This document shows positions 34,462 to 41,992 of a stretch of 64,000 nt of DNA, in pieces. Every line of letters begins with the position of its first letter. Position 1 is the first letter of the stretch. Both the position numbers and the translations under genes were made by a program. Below the pieces are notes generated by a model that saw only the letters and a program-made list of their open reading frames with translations, was not told the DNA's origin and ran no database searches. Source of the DNA: Kibdelosporangium sp. MJ126-NF4 (lineage in GTDB: Bacteria > Actinomycetota > Actinomycetes > Mycobacteriales > Pseudonocardiaceae). The stretch spans positions 465,063 through 529,062 of the forward strand of contig NZ_CDME01000006.1 of assembly GCF_000826545.1 (NCBI RefSeq). The letters run 5' to 3'.

Positions 34462-35228
34462 CCGACGAACGCGACCACGTCCAGCAGGGTGTGCGCGATG
34501 ACCATCGGCCACAGCCGGTTGGTCCTCTGCCACACCCGCCCGAATACCAGTCCCATCACGACGTTCCCGACGAACCCGCCGAACCCCTGGTAGAGGTGGT
34601 ACGACCCGCGCAGCACCGACGAGATCACGAGTGACTTGTTCTCGCCGAACCCGAGCTGACGGAGCCTGGTGATCAGATACCCGATCACCAGGACCTCCTC
34701 GGCCCATGCGTTGCCCGCCGCGGAGATCGTCAGCGCGATCGGCCGCCACCACGTGTCGGTCAGCGTGGTCGGCACGACCTCGAGGCTGGCCCCGACCGCG
34801 TACGCCACCAGGTACAGGCCCAGCCCGGGAATGCCGATCAGCGCGGCGAGACCGATACCGCGCAGCGTGTCACCGCCGAGGAACCGGCGGTCGACACCGA
34901 CGTCCGCGAGCCTGCTTCCCGCACGCCACAACAGGTACAGCCCCAGCGCGCCCCACCCGAACAGCTGCGTCGCGCTGAGCAGCTGCTTGAGCAGGTCCAG
35001 CAGGTCCAGCTTGGCCTGCGGCACGTTGAGCGCCACGCTCTGGTTCGACAGCGGCTCCGGCCGCAACATCGAGTCGACCAGGCTGAGCAACGAGCGAGCA
35101 CCCTGCATGCCGAGCGTCACCGTGAACACGATGACCAGCTCGATCTTGATCCCGCGGCGCTCGGCAGGGTCGGTCACGACCTGGTGATCGTGCTGCGGCG
35201 CCAGCCAGGCGCGGAGTCGATTCGGCAC
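34425..35228 (-). CDS. CPBP family intramembrane metalloprotease-like protein
   Basis: A 267-residue membrane protein with about seven helices. The Abi/CPBP motifs are present: AEEVLVIGYLITRL (motif 1 with Glu-Glu; the usual arginine four residues on is replaced), SSVLRGSYHLYQG (motif 2) and AHTLLDV (motif 4). It may act as a Rce1-like protease or have a non-protease role. Start ATG 35228, divergent from the PPOX gene. Confidence 0.8.
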   Translation of the reverse strand: MPNRLRAWLAPQHDHQVVTDPAERRGIKIELVIVFTVTLGMQGARSLLSLVDSMLRPEPLSNQSVALNVPQAKLDLLDLLKQLLSATQLFGWGALGLYLLWRAGSRLADVGVDRRFLGGDTLRGIGLAALIGIPGLGLYLVAYAVGASLEVVPTTLTDTWWRPIALTISAAGNAWAEEVLVIGYLITRLRQLGFGENKSLVISSVLRGSYHLYQGFGGFVGNVVMGLVFGRVWQRTNRLWPMVIAHTLLDVVAFVGYSLLRGVSWLP

Positions 35229-35250
35229 GTCCGCACGTTACCGTTAGCGC

Positions 35251-35715
35251 ATGGCTCGACGGATCGCGACGAAAGACAAAGTGGACCGTGCGGCACTCGT
35301 CGACTTCCTGCGCACCAGACATCACACGATCCTCGTGACGCGGCGCGCGGACGGCAGCCCGCAGATGTCACCGGTGTCCTGCGGCGTGGACACCGAGGGC
35401 CGGGTGGTGATCTCGACCTATCCGCGGCGGGCCAAGGCGATCAACGCGCGCCGCGACCCACGCGTGTCGCTGTGCACGTTGTCCGACGACTGGGACGGCC
35501 CGTACGTCCAGGTCGACGGGCAGGCCGAGGTGCTCGACATGCCGGACGCGGTCGAGCCGCTCGTCGAGTACTTCCGGTGCGTCGCGGGCGAGCACCCGGA
35601 CTGGGACGAGTACCGCCAGGCCATGCGGGCACAGGACAAGAGCCTGATCCGGGTGACGATCGAGCGCTGGGGACCGATCGCCACCGGCGGTTTCCCACCC
35701 GAGTTGGCCGACTAG
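35251..35715 (+). CDS. PPOX-class F420-dependent oxidoreductase-like protein
   Basis: A 154-residue split-barrel flavin/F420-binding protein. FLRTRHHTILVTRRADGSPQ and VVISTYPRRAKAINARRDPRVSL are typical of PPOX-class F420-dependent enzymes (Rv1155-like). The reaction is unknown. ATG at 35251. Confidence 0.85.
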   Translation: MARRIATKDKVDRAALVDFLRTRHHTILVTRRADGSPQMSPVSCGVDTEGRVVISTYPRRAKAINARRDPRVSLCTLSDDWDGPYVQVDGQAEVLDMPDAVEPLVEYFRCVAGEHPDWDEYRQAMRAQDKSLIRVTIERWGPIATGGFPPELAD

Positions 35716-35740
35716 ACCAGTACACCGCGCCGGGCATGCG

Positions 35741-35817
35741 TTGATCTATCGGGAGTTTGTATTCCGAACAAAAGGTTGATCAAATCCGGATGGTCGCCGA
35801 GTATATGATATTTGATC
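35741..35817. repeat. Three TTGATC direct repeats upstream of the STAND NTPase gene
   Basis: TTGATC occurs at 35741, 35776 and 35812, spaced 35 and 36 bp, in a locally AT-rich stretch of about 110 bp. The second is in the palindrome TTGATCAA and the third is in TTGATCA. Spacing by about three and a half helical turns suggests a regulator array or a promoter region for the next gene. No clear -35/-10 pair was found. Confidence 0.4.
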
Positions 35818-35866
35818 ATCGTGGTCGCCCTTGCTCGTCGAACAGGCACGCCGAAGTCGCCGGAGA

Positions 35867-37741
35867 ATGAGCGGAACACATGCGTTTCGTGTGCCGATAG
35901 TCTTGGTTGACAGCTGGTACGTCGGCGACTGGCAGGGGCTGGTTTTGGATCTCGAGGCGTTCTTCACCATCGGGCGGACCACGACGACATCTGCGCAGAA
36001 CACCTTCACCAATCGGACCGCGGAGCTGGACGCTTTCGTTGATTCGATGGCGGCGCATGTCCTTGATGATCCGGTTGCCATGGTGGAGGACGTGCGTTCG
36101 CCGCGCCGCAACGTGCTCGCTTACTACGGAATGGGAGGTGTCGGCAAGACCCGCCTCTCCAAGGAATTGGACAGTCGTTGTGAAACCGGGGTGGCGCAGG
36201 GACAGGAACGTGCCACTTTCCGGGTCGACTTCGACGAGGGCGGTGCTTCGGACCTCGAAGGAGTCCTGCTGGGACTGAGGGCGTCGCTCGGCCGATGGAA
36301 GGCGAAGTGGCCCGCGTTCGATTTGGCTTTCGCCGTCTACTGGGAGCGAGCGCATCCCGGAGTGCCACTGCAGTTCGCGGTCAACAACGCCACGGCCGTC
36401 CGTCGGATGGGCCAGCGGCTCGACCTCGGCACGCAACTCAAGGAAGCCATCGAGGACCTGCTGGACAGCCCCGGCGGTGTGCTCGGGATCTTCACCTCCG
36501 CCAGTCGCGCGCTCGGCCGCGGCGTCAAGCAACAGCTCACCGAACGTCGTCTGATGCGTGACTGCCCGTACTTCGAACCGATCACCGAGACCGAGGATCC
36601 GGCAGCCATGCGGAGCTACCTCGGTTCGCTACTCGCCTGGGATCTCGCGCAGTACCAGCGAAGCCGCGCTCGCGATGGGAGCACGCCACGGTTCGTCGTG
36701 TTCTTCGACACCTGGGAACGGCTGCAGGAGCGTGCCCCGCACCGGGGGAACATGGAGGATCTCCTCGCCCGGCTGGTGTACCTGATGCCCAACGCGCTGT
36801 TTGTGATCACCGGACGCAACCGGCTCCGCTGGGGGGACGAGGAGAGTCGCGCGTTCATGCAGTGGGCAGGTCCGGCTCACTGGCCCTATCTCGCCGACAC
36901 CGTCAGCGCAGTCGAGCCGCGACAGCATCTTGTCGGCGGGCTCTCGCGCGAGGATGCCGACCGCTTCCTGTGCCGGAGGCTGCTCATGGGTGACGTTCCG
37001 GCGATTCCGACCGGCATCCGCCGGGTCATCGTGGAGGCGGCCGACGGGCTGCCGCTGTACCTCGACGTCGCCGCGGTGCGGTTCGCCCAGCTGGCCGTGG
37101 GTGGCACCCAACCGTCGCCCGACGACTTCGGGGACCCCTTCCCCGAGGTCGTGCTGCGCCTGATGCGGGACCTCGACGGGGATCAGCGTTCGCTGCTGCG
37201 GACCGCGTCGCTGGTGAGCAGGTTCGACGAGAACATGCTGCTGGCCGGTCTCCCCGCGTTGCCGGACTCGTCGCTGTCCCGGTTCATCCGGCGGTCGCTC
37301 GTACGGCGCCACTCCGACGGCCACGCGGCTTTCAGCATCCACGAGACCCTGCGTGACGCGGTCCGCGAATGCGACGTTGCCGAGGACCGGTGGTCCGAAC
37401 GGGAGTGGGCGCGGGCGGTCAGCCGACTGCTCGGTGAGATCCGGCGCCGGGTCGAGCCGGAGCTAGGGGCGAGCGGGTCGGTCGATGGTGCTCTGCTCAC
37501 CGGGTTTGTTCAAGGAGGCGTTCGGCCTCGCCCTGCGGGTGGGCACCCTGCCCTCGTGGCTGTGGGAGCTTGCCGGGCGGCTGCAATCCCTTGGTGCGCT
37601 GGAAGTTCTCGCTTGGACCGATGGCGTCACCGAGGCGGGCAGCGCGCTGAGGCCCGCGGCGAACGCCATGGCAGCGGTCGGACGACGCAATGCGGCCGGT
37701 CCGGCGGCCACCGCTGCCGAGTTGCGCGCATGCCTCGATGA
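35867..37741 (+). CDS. STAND/NB-ARC-like NTPase, N-terminal part of a frameshifted gene
   Basis: The visible frame holds a P-loop YYGMGGVGKTRLS (about 87-99), typical of NB-ARC/AP-ATPases, a Walker B FVVFFDTWE and a winged-helix-like region (SRFIRRSLVRRHSDG). After about residue 540 the frame reads as non-coding shadow, while a frame one base forward (from 37485) continues with good codon bias as a TPR-like domain. The intact protein would be about 890 residues: NTPase plus repeat sensor. Start ATG 35867 is chosen; TTG 35831 is an alternative. Such proteins are often signal-responsive regulators or defence factors. Confidence 0.7.
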   Translation: MSGTHAFRVPIVLVDSWYVGDWQGLVLDLEAFFTIGRTTTTSAQNTFTNRTAELDAFVDSMAAHVLDDPVAMVEDVRSPRRNVLAYYGMGGVGKTRLSKELDSRCETGVAQGQERATFRVDFDEGGASDLEGVLLGLRASLGRWKAKWPAFDLAFAVYWERAHPGVPLQFAVNNATAVRRMGQRLDLGTQLKEAIEDLLDSPGGVLGIFTSASRALGRGVKQQLTERRLMRDCPYFEPITETEDPAAMRSYLGSLLAWDLAQYQRSRARDGSTPRFVVFFDTWERLQERAPHRGNMEDLLARLVYLMPNALFVITGRNRLRWGDEESRAFMQWAGPAHWPYLADTVSAVEPRQHLVGGLSREDADRFLCRRLLMGDVPAIPTGIRRVIVEAADGLPLYLDVAAVRFAQLAVGGTQPSPDDFGDPFPEVVLRLMRDLDGDQRSLLRTASLVSRFDENMLLAGLPALPDSSLSRFIRRSLVRRHSDGHAAFSIHETLRDAVRECDVAEDRWSEREWARAVSRLLGEIRRRVEPELGASGSVDGALLTGFVQGGVRPRPAGGHPALVAVGACRAAAIPWCAGSSRLDRWRHRGGQRAEARGERHGSGRTTQCGRSGGHRCRVARMPR

Positions 37742-38549
37742 CGCGCGCCTCGACCCGGTCGGACGGGACTTCGCCAGCTATTGGCTCGGGTGGATGCTGG
37801 ACCAGACCGGCCAGTGGGACGAGGCCGAACAGGTGCGCCTTGACGTGGCCGACGGAGGTGGCCCCTTCACACCGAACGTGCGGCATGCCCTGGGGCGTTG
37901 CGACTGGGTTTGTGGCCGTCTGCGGCGTGCCCTGACGTGGGAGTTCGACGACGATCCGTTGCAGCATTTCTGGCGTACCGGAATCCACGGCCGGGTCGCG
38001 TGGATCCTCGGTCGCTTCGCCGAGGCCGAGGACCTGTATGCCGAGCGGCTGGTCGCGTCCGAACGGATCGGTTCACCTGAACTGGTGGCTCACACGTTGC
38101 GGACCATCGGTGAGCTCCGGTGCTTCACCACGCCAGGGGACGACCCCGACTCGCGCGAGGCGGCGGCGATCTACGCACGGATCGGCAACAGGGTCAGTGC
38201 GGCCGAGGCGAAGGTGTCGGCGGCCGTCGCGCGAGCCGGAATCGACCAGCTGGACCAGGTTCTCGCGGACCTCGACGAGGCACGGCCCGCGCTGGGCGGT
38301 GCGGGGTATGCCGACGTCGGTGAGATCTTCGTCCGATGCGTCGAAGGCGACCTCGCCGGTGCTCGACGGGCCAGGGCACGGCTGGTCGAGGCGCAGCGGG
38401 GAAGGCCGTACGGGTTCTGGCTCGCGATCACCGGGTGGTGGCTCGCCGAACCCGCCACGAGCGACTCGCCGGACGTCGACTGGCTGCATGGCGAGCAGGA
38501 CGCCAGGCAACGGTGGGTGGCGGTCCTGGACGCCCGGCGTCGCGGCTGA
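37485..38549 (+). CDS. TPR-like C-terminal part of the frameshifted STAND NTPase
   Basis: A 354-codon frame that opens with WLWELAGRLQSLGALEV and continues as alpha-helical TPR-like repeats (YWLGWMLDQTGQWDEAEQ, GRFAEAEDLYAERL, and similar). It overlaps the upstream frame by 257 bp. The change of G/C-third-position frame falls near 37475-37490. It ends 40 bp before a strong hairpin terminator. It most likely does not start at 37485 but is the continuation of the NTPase gene. Confidence 0.65.
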   Translation: MVLCSPGLFKEAFGLALRVGTLPSWLWELAGRLQSLGALEVLAWTDGVTEAGSALRPAANAMAAVGRRNAAGPAATAAELRACLDDARLDPVGRDFASYWLGWMLDQTGQWDEAEQVRLDVADGGGPFTPNVRHALGRCDWVCGRLRRALTWEFDDDPLQHFWRTGIHGRVAWILGRFAEAEDLYAERLVASERIGSPELVAHTLRTIGELRCFTTPGDDPDSREAAAIYARIGNRVSAAEAKVSAAVARAGIDQLDQVLADLDEARPALGGAGYADVGEIFVRCVEGDLAGARRARARLVEAQRGRPYGFWLAITGWWLAEPATSDSPDVDWLHGEQDARQRWVAVLDARRRG

Positions 38550-38588
38550 TCCGGGCGGCCAGAAGGACCACGGGACTCTCGGCCAGCA

Positions 38589-38619
38589 GAAGGCGGCGAG
38601 GCCGAGACTCGCCGCCTTC
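38589..38619 (+). terminator. Strong hairpin terminator after the STAND NTPase gene
   Basis: A perfect 12-bp stem, GAAGGCGGCGAG / CTCGCCGCCTTC, with a 7-base loop, 40 bp after the stop at 38549 and between convergent genes. It would end transcription of the NTPase gene and possibly the CHRD gene. Confidence 0.8.
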
Positions 38620-38666
38620 GCCTGCGCGGCCTCACCCGCCGCGCATTCCCCCAGGACATGAGGGGC

Positions 38667-39215
38667 TCAGCGGTCGAGTTGGGCCCGGATCTCACCGGCT
38701 GGGAACGTCGACGAGTGCAGGTTGGCGTACGTCACGCCGCTGCGGAACGCCCTGGCGAGCTCGGCGAACTCACCGGCCGCGATGCCCTGTGCCGCAGGGC
38801 CGATCACGTCGGCCGCACGCAGTGTGCCGCTGATCGTCGCCGGAGCCGCCGGGCACAGCTGTGTGCCCGCCGGACCGTTGCCCGCGTTGGTGCACAGGAA
38901 CGCGCTGATCCCGCCTGCCTGGAACGCGTGCCCGAAGTGGATGTGCGCCTGCGTGATGGTGCCGGACAGGTCGGCGTAGCTGAGCTGCCAGGTGATTTCC
39001 TGGGTGCGTTCGTTCAGCGTCGCCCGGAACGAGCCGGTCCCGGTCGTGGACAGCGGCAACGGGTGTTCGTGGAAGCTGGAGAGCTGCTCGCGCACGGAGT
39101 GACGTGCGCCGAAACCGTTTGTGTCCTGGGGTGCCGCAGCGCTCGCGGTCGCCGAGAACGCGACAACGGCACCTACTGCGGCGGCAACCGCAAGTAGACG
39201 CCTGTGTCTGATCAT
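38667..39215 (-). CDS. Secreted CHRD-domain protein
   Basis: A 182-residue protein with a signal peptide (MIRHRRLLAVAAAVGAVVAF, cut near ASAAA) and a CHRD domain: FRATLNERTQEITWQLSY, AHIHFGHAFQAGG, and the closing VTYANLHSSTFPAGEIRAQL. CHRD domains are beta-structured and were first seen in chordin. Bacterial forms are extracellular with unknown roles. Start ATG 39215. Confidence 0.9.
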   Translation of the reverse strand: MIRHRRLLAVAAAVGAVVAFSATASAAAPQDTNGFGARHSVREQLSSFHEHPLPLSTTGTGSFRATLNERTQEITWQLSYADLSGTITQAHIHFGHAFQAGGISAFLCTNAGNGPAGTQLCPAAPATISGTLRAADVIGPAAQGIAAGEFAELARAFRSGVTYANLHSSTFPAGEIRAQLDR

Positions 39216-39280
39216 CAGTACTGCCTCCTCGCCATAGAGGCCACGCCAGTGGTTACTAACGCGCGGCGAGGAGACTCGGT

Positions 39281-40042
39281 TCAGTGTCCCTTGCGGGTTT
39301 CGGCCAGGAAGGGGCAGCCGACCAGGCGGCGTAGTTCGTTCGCCAGTTCGGTCGTCGTGGTGACCGGCTGCTCGAACGCGAGCCGGACGTCATGGTCGGC
39401 GTCGGCGGCTTCGACCCGCAGCCGCAGCCCGAACCGGTCGAGCCCCAGCGGCCGGATGTGCCCGCCACGCAGCTTGTCCGGCAGGTGACGGCCCAGCAGC
39501 GACACCACGTCGGTGTGCGCGAGTTCCAAGTGCCGCAACCAGTCGGCCTCGTAGGCGCAGAACGGGTCCGGCGTGGCCGCGGTGAATTCCTCCAGCCGCA
39601 GCGAATGGGTGCCTTCGGCGTCGGCGAGCACGAGCGAGGCGGGGACGAGCTGGAGCATCGTGGCGCCGTGGCCGACGTCGAGCAGGCGCGGGTCCGGACG
39701 TTCCTCGGCGACCAGCACCGCGGCCCGCCTGGCCTCGTCCTCCGACAGCGCCCGCACCCAGCCGGTGAACCACAGCAGACCCCGAACCGGCTCCCGCAAC
39801 GGAACAGGCGCGGTGTCCGCGAGCTCGAGCATCGCCGCGAGCTCACCCCGTGGCGCGGCCCACGCGGCCTGCACGAACGGGTTGCTCTGGGCGACGAGCA
39901 CGCTGGCGACTCCGTCCGCGTGCACGTGGTGTGTCAGTGGGACGACTTTCCCGGCGCCTTCGGCGGACGGCATCAGCGTGGCCTTGCCCCCGCGCGTGGC
40001 GATGGTGCGCGCACGCTCAGCCGGTGTGGGTGTCTCGGTCAC
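39281..40042 (-). CDS. DUF2470 (HugZ-like) heme/iron utilisation protein
   Basis: A 253-residue protein. The N-terminal part resembles a PPOX-type split barrel (ATRGGKATLMPSAEGAGKV, then HVHADGVASVLVA). The C-terminus (about 165-245) is a DUF2470 domain (YEADWLRHLELAHTDVV), the combination found in HugZ-like heme-degrading proteins. GTG at 40042 has GGAGG 5 bases upstream; the upstream TTG at 40054 lies in the operator and is rejected. A perfect iron-box palindrome at 40053-40072 implies IdeR repression when iron is sufficient, which fits a heme-iron scavenging role. Confidence 0.8.
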   Translation of the reverse strand: MTETPTPAERARTIATRGGKATLMPSAEGAGKVVPLTHHVHADGVASVLVAQSNPFVQAAWAAPRGELAAMLELADTAPVPLREPVRGLLWFTGWVRALSEDEARRAAVLVAEERPDPRLLDVGHGATMLQLVPASLVLADAEGTHSLRLEEFTAATPDPFCAYEADWLRHLELAHTDVVSLLGRHLPDKLRGGHIRPLGLDRFGLRLRVEAADADHDVRLAFEQPVTTTTELANELRRLVGCPFLAETRKGH

Positions 40043-40052
40043 TGTCACCTCC

Positions 40053-40072
40053 AAGTTAGGGGAGCCTAACTT
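40053..40072. promoter_or_regulatory. IdeR/DtxR-type iron box upstream of the DUF2470 gene
   Basis: A perfect dyad, AAGTTAGG-GGAG-CCTAACTT, matching the IdeR consensus at about 15 of 19 positions. It ends immediately upstream of the GGAGG site of the minus-strand gene, a typical repression position. Confidence 0.85.
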
Positions 40073-40137
40073 GAAACGCTGGTTCTTGGGAAGTGACGGT
40101 CACCCGACCGGGGCACGGTGATGTCCCTCCCGCACGC

Positions 40138-40167
40138 TTGACCTTCACGTGGGCGTGAATGTTTACG
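40138..40167 (+). promoter_or_regulatory. MerR-type promoter with central dyad
   Basis: TTGACC (40138-40143) is followed after about 18-19 bp by a weak -10 (TTTACG/TTACGG, 40162-40168). The spacer holds the inverted repeat TTCACG-TGGG-CGTGAA (40144-40159). A long spacer with a central dyad is the hallmark of MerR-activated promoters. The SDR-merR operon starts at 40178. Confidence 0.65.
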
Positions 40168-40177
40168 GTCGGCGGAC

Positions 40178-40906
40178 ATGAGAGATTTCCAGGGCAAGGC
40201 CGTGATCGTCACAGGCGGGGGAACCGGAATCGGCCGGGCGACCGCGCGCTCCTTCGCCAAGCAGGGCGCGGACGTGCTGGTGGTCGGGCGGACAGCGGAC
40301 CGGCTGGCCGAGACGGCCCAAGGACCGGGTATCCGCACGCTCGTCGCCGACATCTCGGAGCCGGGAGCGGCCGAGCACGTCGTGAACTCCGCCATCGGGA
40401 CCTTCGGGCGGCTCGACGTGCTGGTGAACAACGCGGGCATCGTCAAGGAGGACAACGAACGCGCCGAGGTCGAACAGATGTTGGCCACGAACCTGCTGGC
40501 ACCCGTGTACCTCACGCAGGCCGCGACCCCGCACGTGAGTGTCGTGGTCAACGTGACGACGTCGATCGGCCAACGAGGCTGGCCCTTCCCCGGCGGGGCG
40601 GTGTACGCGGCGGCGAAGGTCGCGCTGGAATCGTTGACCCGCAGCTGGGCGGTGCAACTCGCCCCGAAGGGGATCCGTGTCGTCGCTGTGGCACCGGGAC
40701 CGATCGCGACGCCCATCTCCGAGCACCGCGGCCTCGATCCCGCCGAAGCCGAGGTACTGCGGGACACACTGACCGGGTACGTGCCACTGGGCAGGATCGG
40801 CACGCCCGAGGAAGTGGCGTTCTGGATTGTCCAACTGGCACGGCCGGAGGCCGCGTTCACCACCGGCGTGGTGGTGCCTGTGGACGGTGGCGCTGTGGTC
40901 GGATGA
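40178..40906 (+). CDS. Short-chain dehydrogenase/reductase
   Basis: A 242-residue classical SDR with cofactor motif TGGGTGIGR (12-20), NNAG, the active-site tyrosine and lysine in YAAAKVALE, and GPIATPISE after it. Arginine in VVGRT after beta-2 suggests NADPH use. It is followed after 4 bp by a MerR gene and preceded by a MerR-type promoter, so it is probably an inducible detoxification or stress enzyme. Substrate unknown. Confidence 0.87.
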   Translation: MRDFQGKAVIVTGGGTGIGRATARSFAKQGADVLVVGRTADRLAETAQGPGIRTLVADISEPGAAEHVVNSAIGTFGRLDVLVNNAGIVKEDNERAEVEQMLATNLLAPVYLTQAATPHVSVVVNVTTSIGQRGWPFPGGAVYAAAKVALESLTRSWAVQLAPKGIRVVAVAPGPIATPISEHRGLDPAEAEVLRDTLTGYVPLGRIGTPEEVAFWIVQLARPEAAFTTGVVVPVDGGAVVG

Positions 40907-40910
40907 CGCC

Positions 40911-41264
40911 GTGCGGATCGGACAGCTGGCCAAGGAAACCGGTGTGACAACCCGAGCGCTTCGGTTCTACGAGGAGCAAGGACTGCTGAGCTCGCGGCGA
41001 AAAGCCAACGGGTACCGCGACTACGACACTGGCGCGATCACCAGGGTGGCCAACATCCGCTACCTCCTGAACGCCGGGCTGACCATGGAGGACGTGCACC
41101 ACTTCCGGTTCTGTCTCGACGGTGACGTGGCGAACGCCCGCCCAGCGACGATGGCGGTCGAGGTAGGCAGGCGACGGCTCGCCGTGCTGGACAAGCGCAT
41201 CACAGACCTTGTCGCGGTGCGGGAACATCTCGCCGGTCTCCTCGCCGCAGCGGACCCGCGGTAA
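40911..41264 (+). CDS. MerR family transcriptional regulator
   Basis: A 117-residue MerR regulator with the N-terminal winged helix (VRIGQLAKETGVTTRALRFY, then GYRDYDTGAI) and a dimerisation coiled coil (about 75-110). There are only isolated cysteines (one in the mid-region), so metal sensing like that of MerR/SoxR is unlikely. It starts with GTG 4 bp after the SDR gene and probably binds the dyad at 40144-40159. Confidence 0.88.
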   Translation: MRIGQLAKETGVTTRALRFYEEQGLLSSRRKANGYRDYDTGAITRVANIRYLLNAGLTMEDVHHFRFCLDGDVANARPATMAVEVGRRRLAVLDKRITDLVAVREHLAGLLAAADPR

Positions 41265-41345
41265 CCTCTCTTTCCGATAATGGCCTGGTCAGCGGGGCAG
41301 AACAAAGACTGTTTTCCGCACTTTTCGCTTGTCACACTGCCATGC

Positions 41346-41992
41346 GTGACGACTCGGTTGGAGCATGTTCGTTGGATCGCGGGCGGTACGGGTGCGGGCA
41401 AGAGCACGGTGACGCGGCTGTTGGCTGAGCGATACGACCTCGCGGTCTACGACGGCGATCGGGCTGAACAGGGATGGCGGCCGAGATACACACCCGAGCG
41501 GTATCCCTACTTCCACGCGTTGTCGGGGCTTTCGCACGACGAACGTGTGCGGCTCACACCGGAGGAGACCTTTCGCGGGATGCCGAGCCTGCACGGCGAG
41601 ACGATCGACCTCGTCGTCGACGACCTGCTCGCGTTGTCCACCGACCGAGTTGTGCTGGTGGACTTCTTCGGCAATCTGCCGAAGCACGTCGCGCCGTTGC
41701 TCGCCCGGCCGGAGCACGCGGTTTTCCTGCTGCCCACGCCGGAGTTCCGGCACAGGGCGTTGCGTGACCGGTACTCCGATCCCGCGCGGGCCCGGCGAAC
41801 TACGGTGACGTCGATCTTGAGCAAGCGCTCGCGCACAGGTTCGCCAGGGACGATCTGTGGGACGCGGAGGTGCGGCGTCAGGCCGACGAGACCGGGCTGC
41901 CGACGATGGTCATCGACGGCAGCCGGACCGCGGCCGAGGTCGCGGATGACCTCGCCCACCGGTTTCTAGGGCAGGCCCCACGGCGCGGATGA
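41346..41992 (+). pseudogene. P-loop kinase-like protein, broken by a frameshift near 41795
   Basis: From GTG 41346 the frame encodes a kinase fold with P-loop WIAGGTGAGKST (10-21), VYDGDRAEQGWRP and VLVDFFGN. After DRYSDPARAR, at the run GGGCCCGGCG near 41790, coding quality moves to a frame one base back. There it continues NYGDVDLEQALAHRFARDD to a TGA at 41990-41992. A single missing G (GCCCGG-GCG) explains it. The uncorrected frame stops at 41969. The protein resembles nucleoside- or small-molecule-kinase-like AAA proteins; the substrate is unknown. The intact product would be about 215 residues. Confidence 0.65.
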
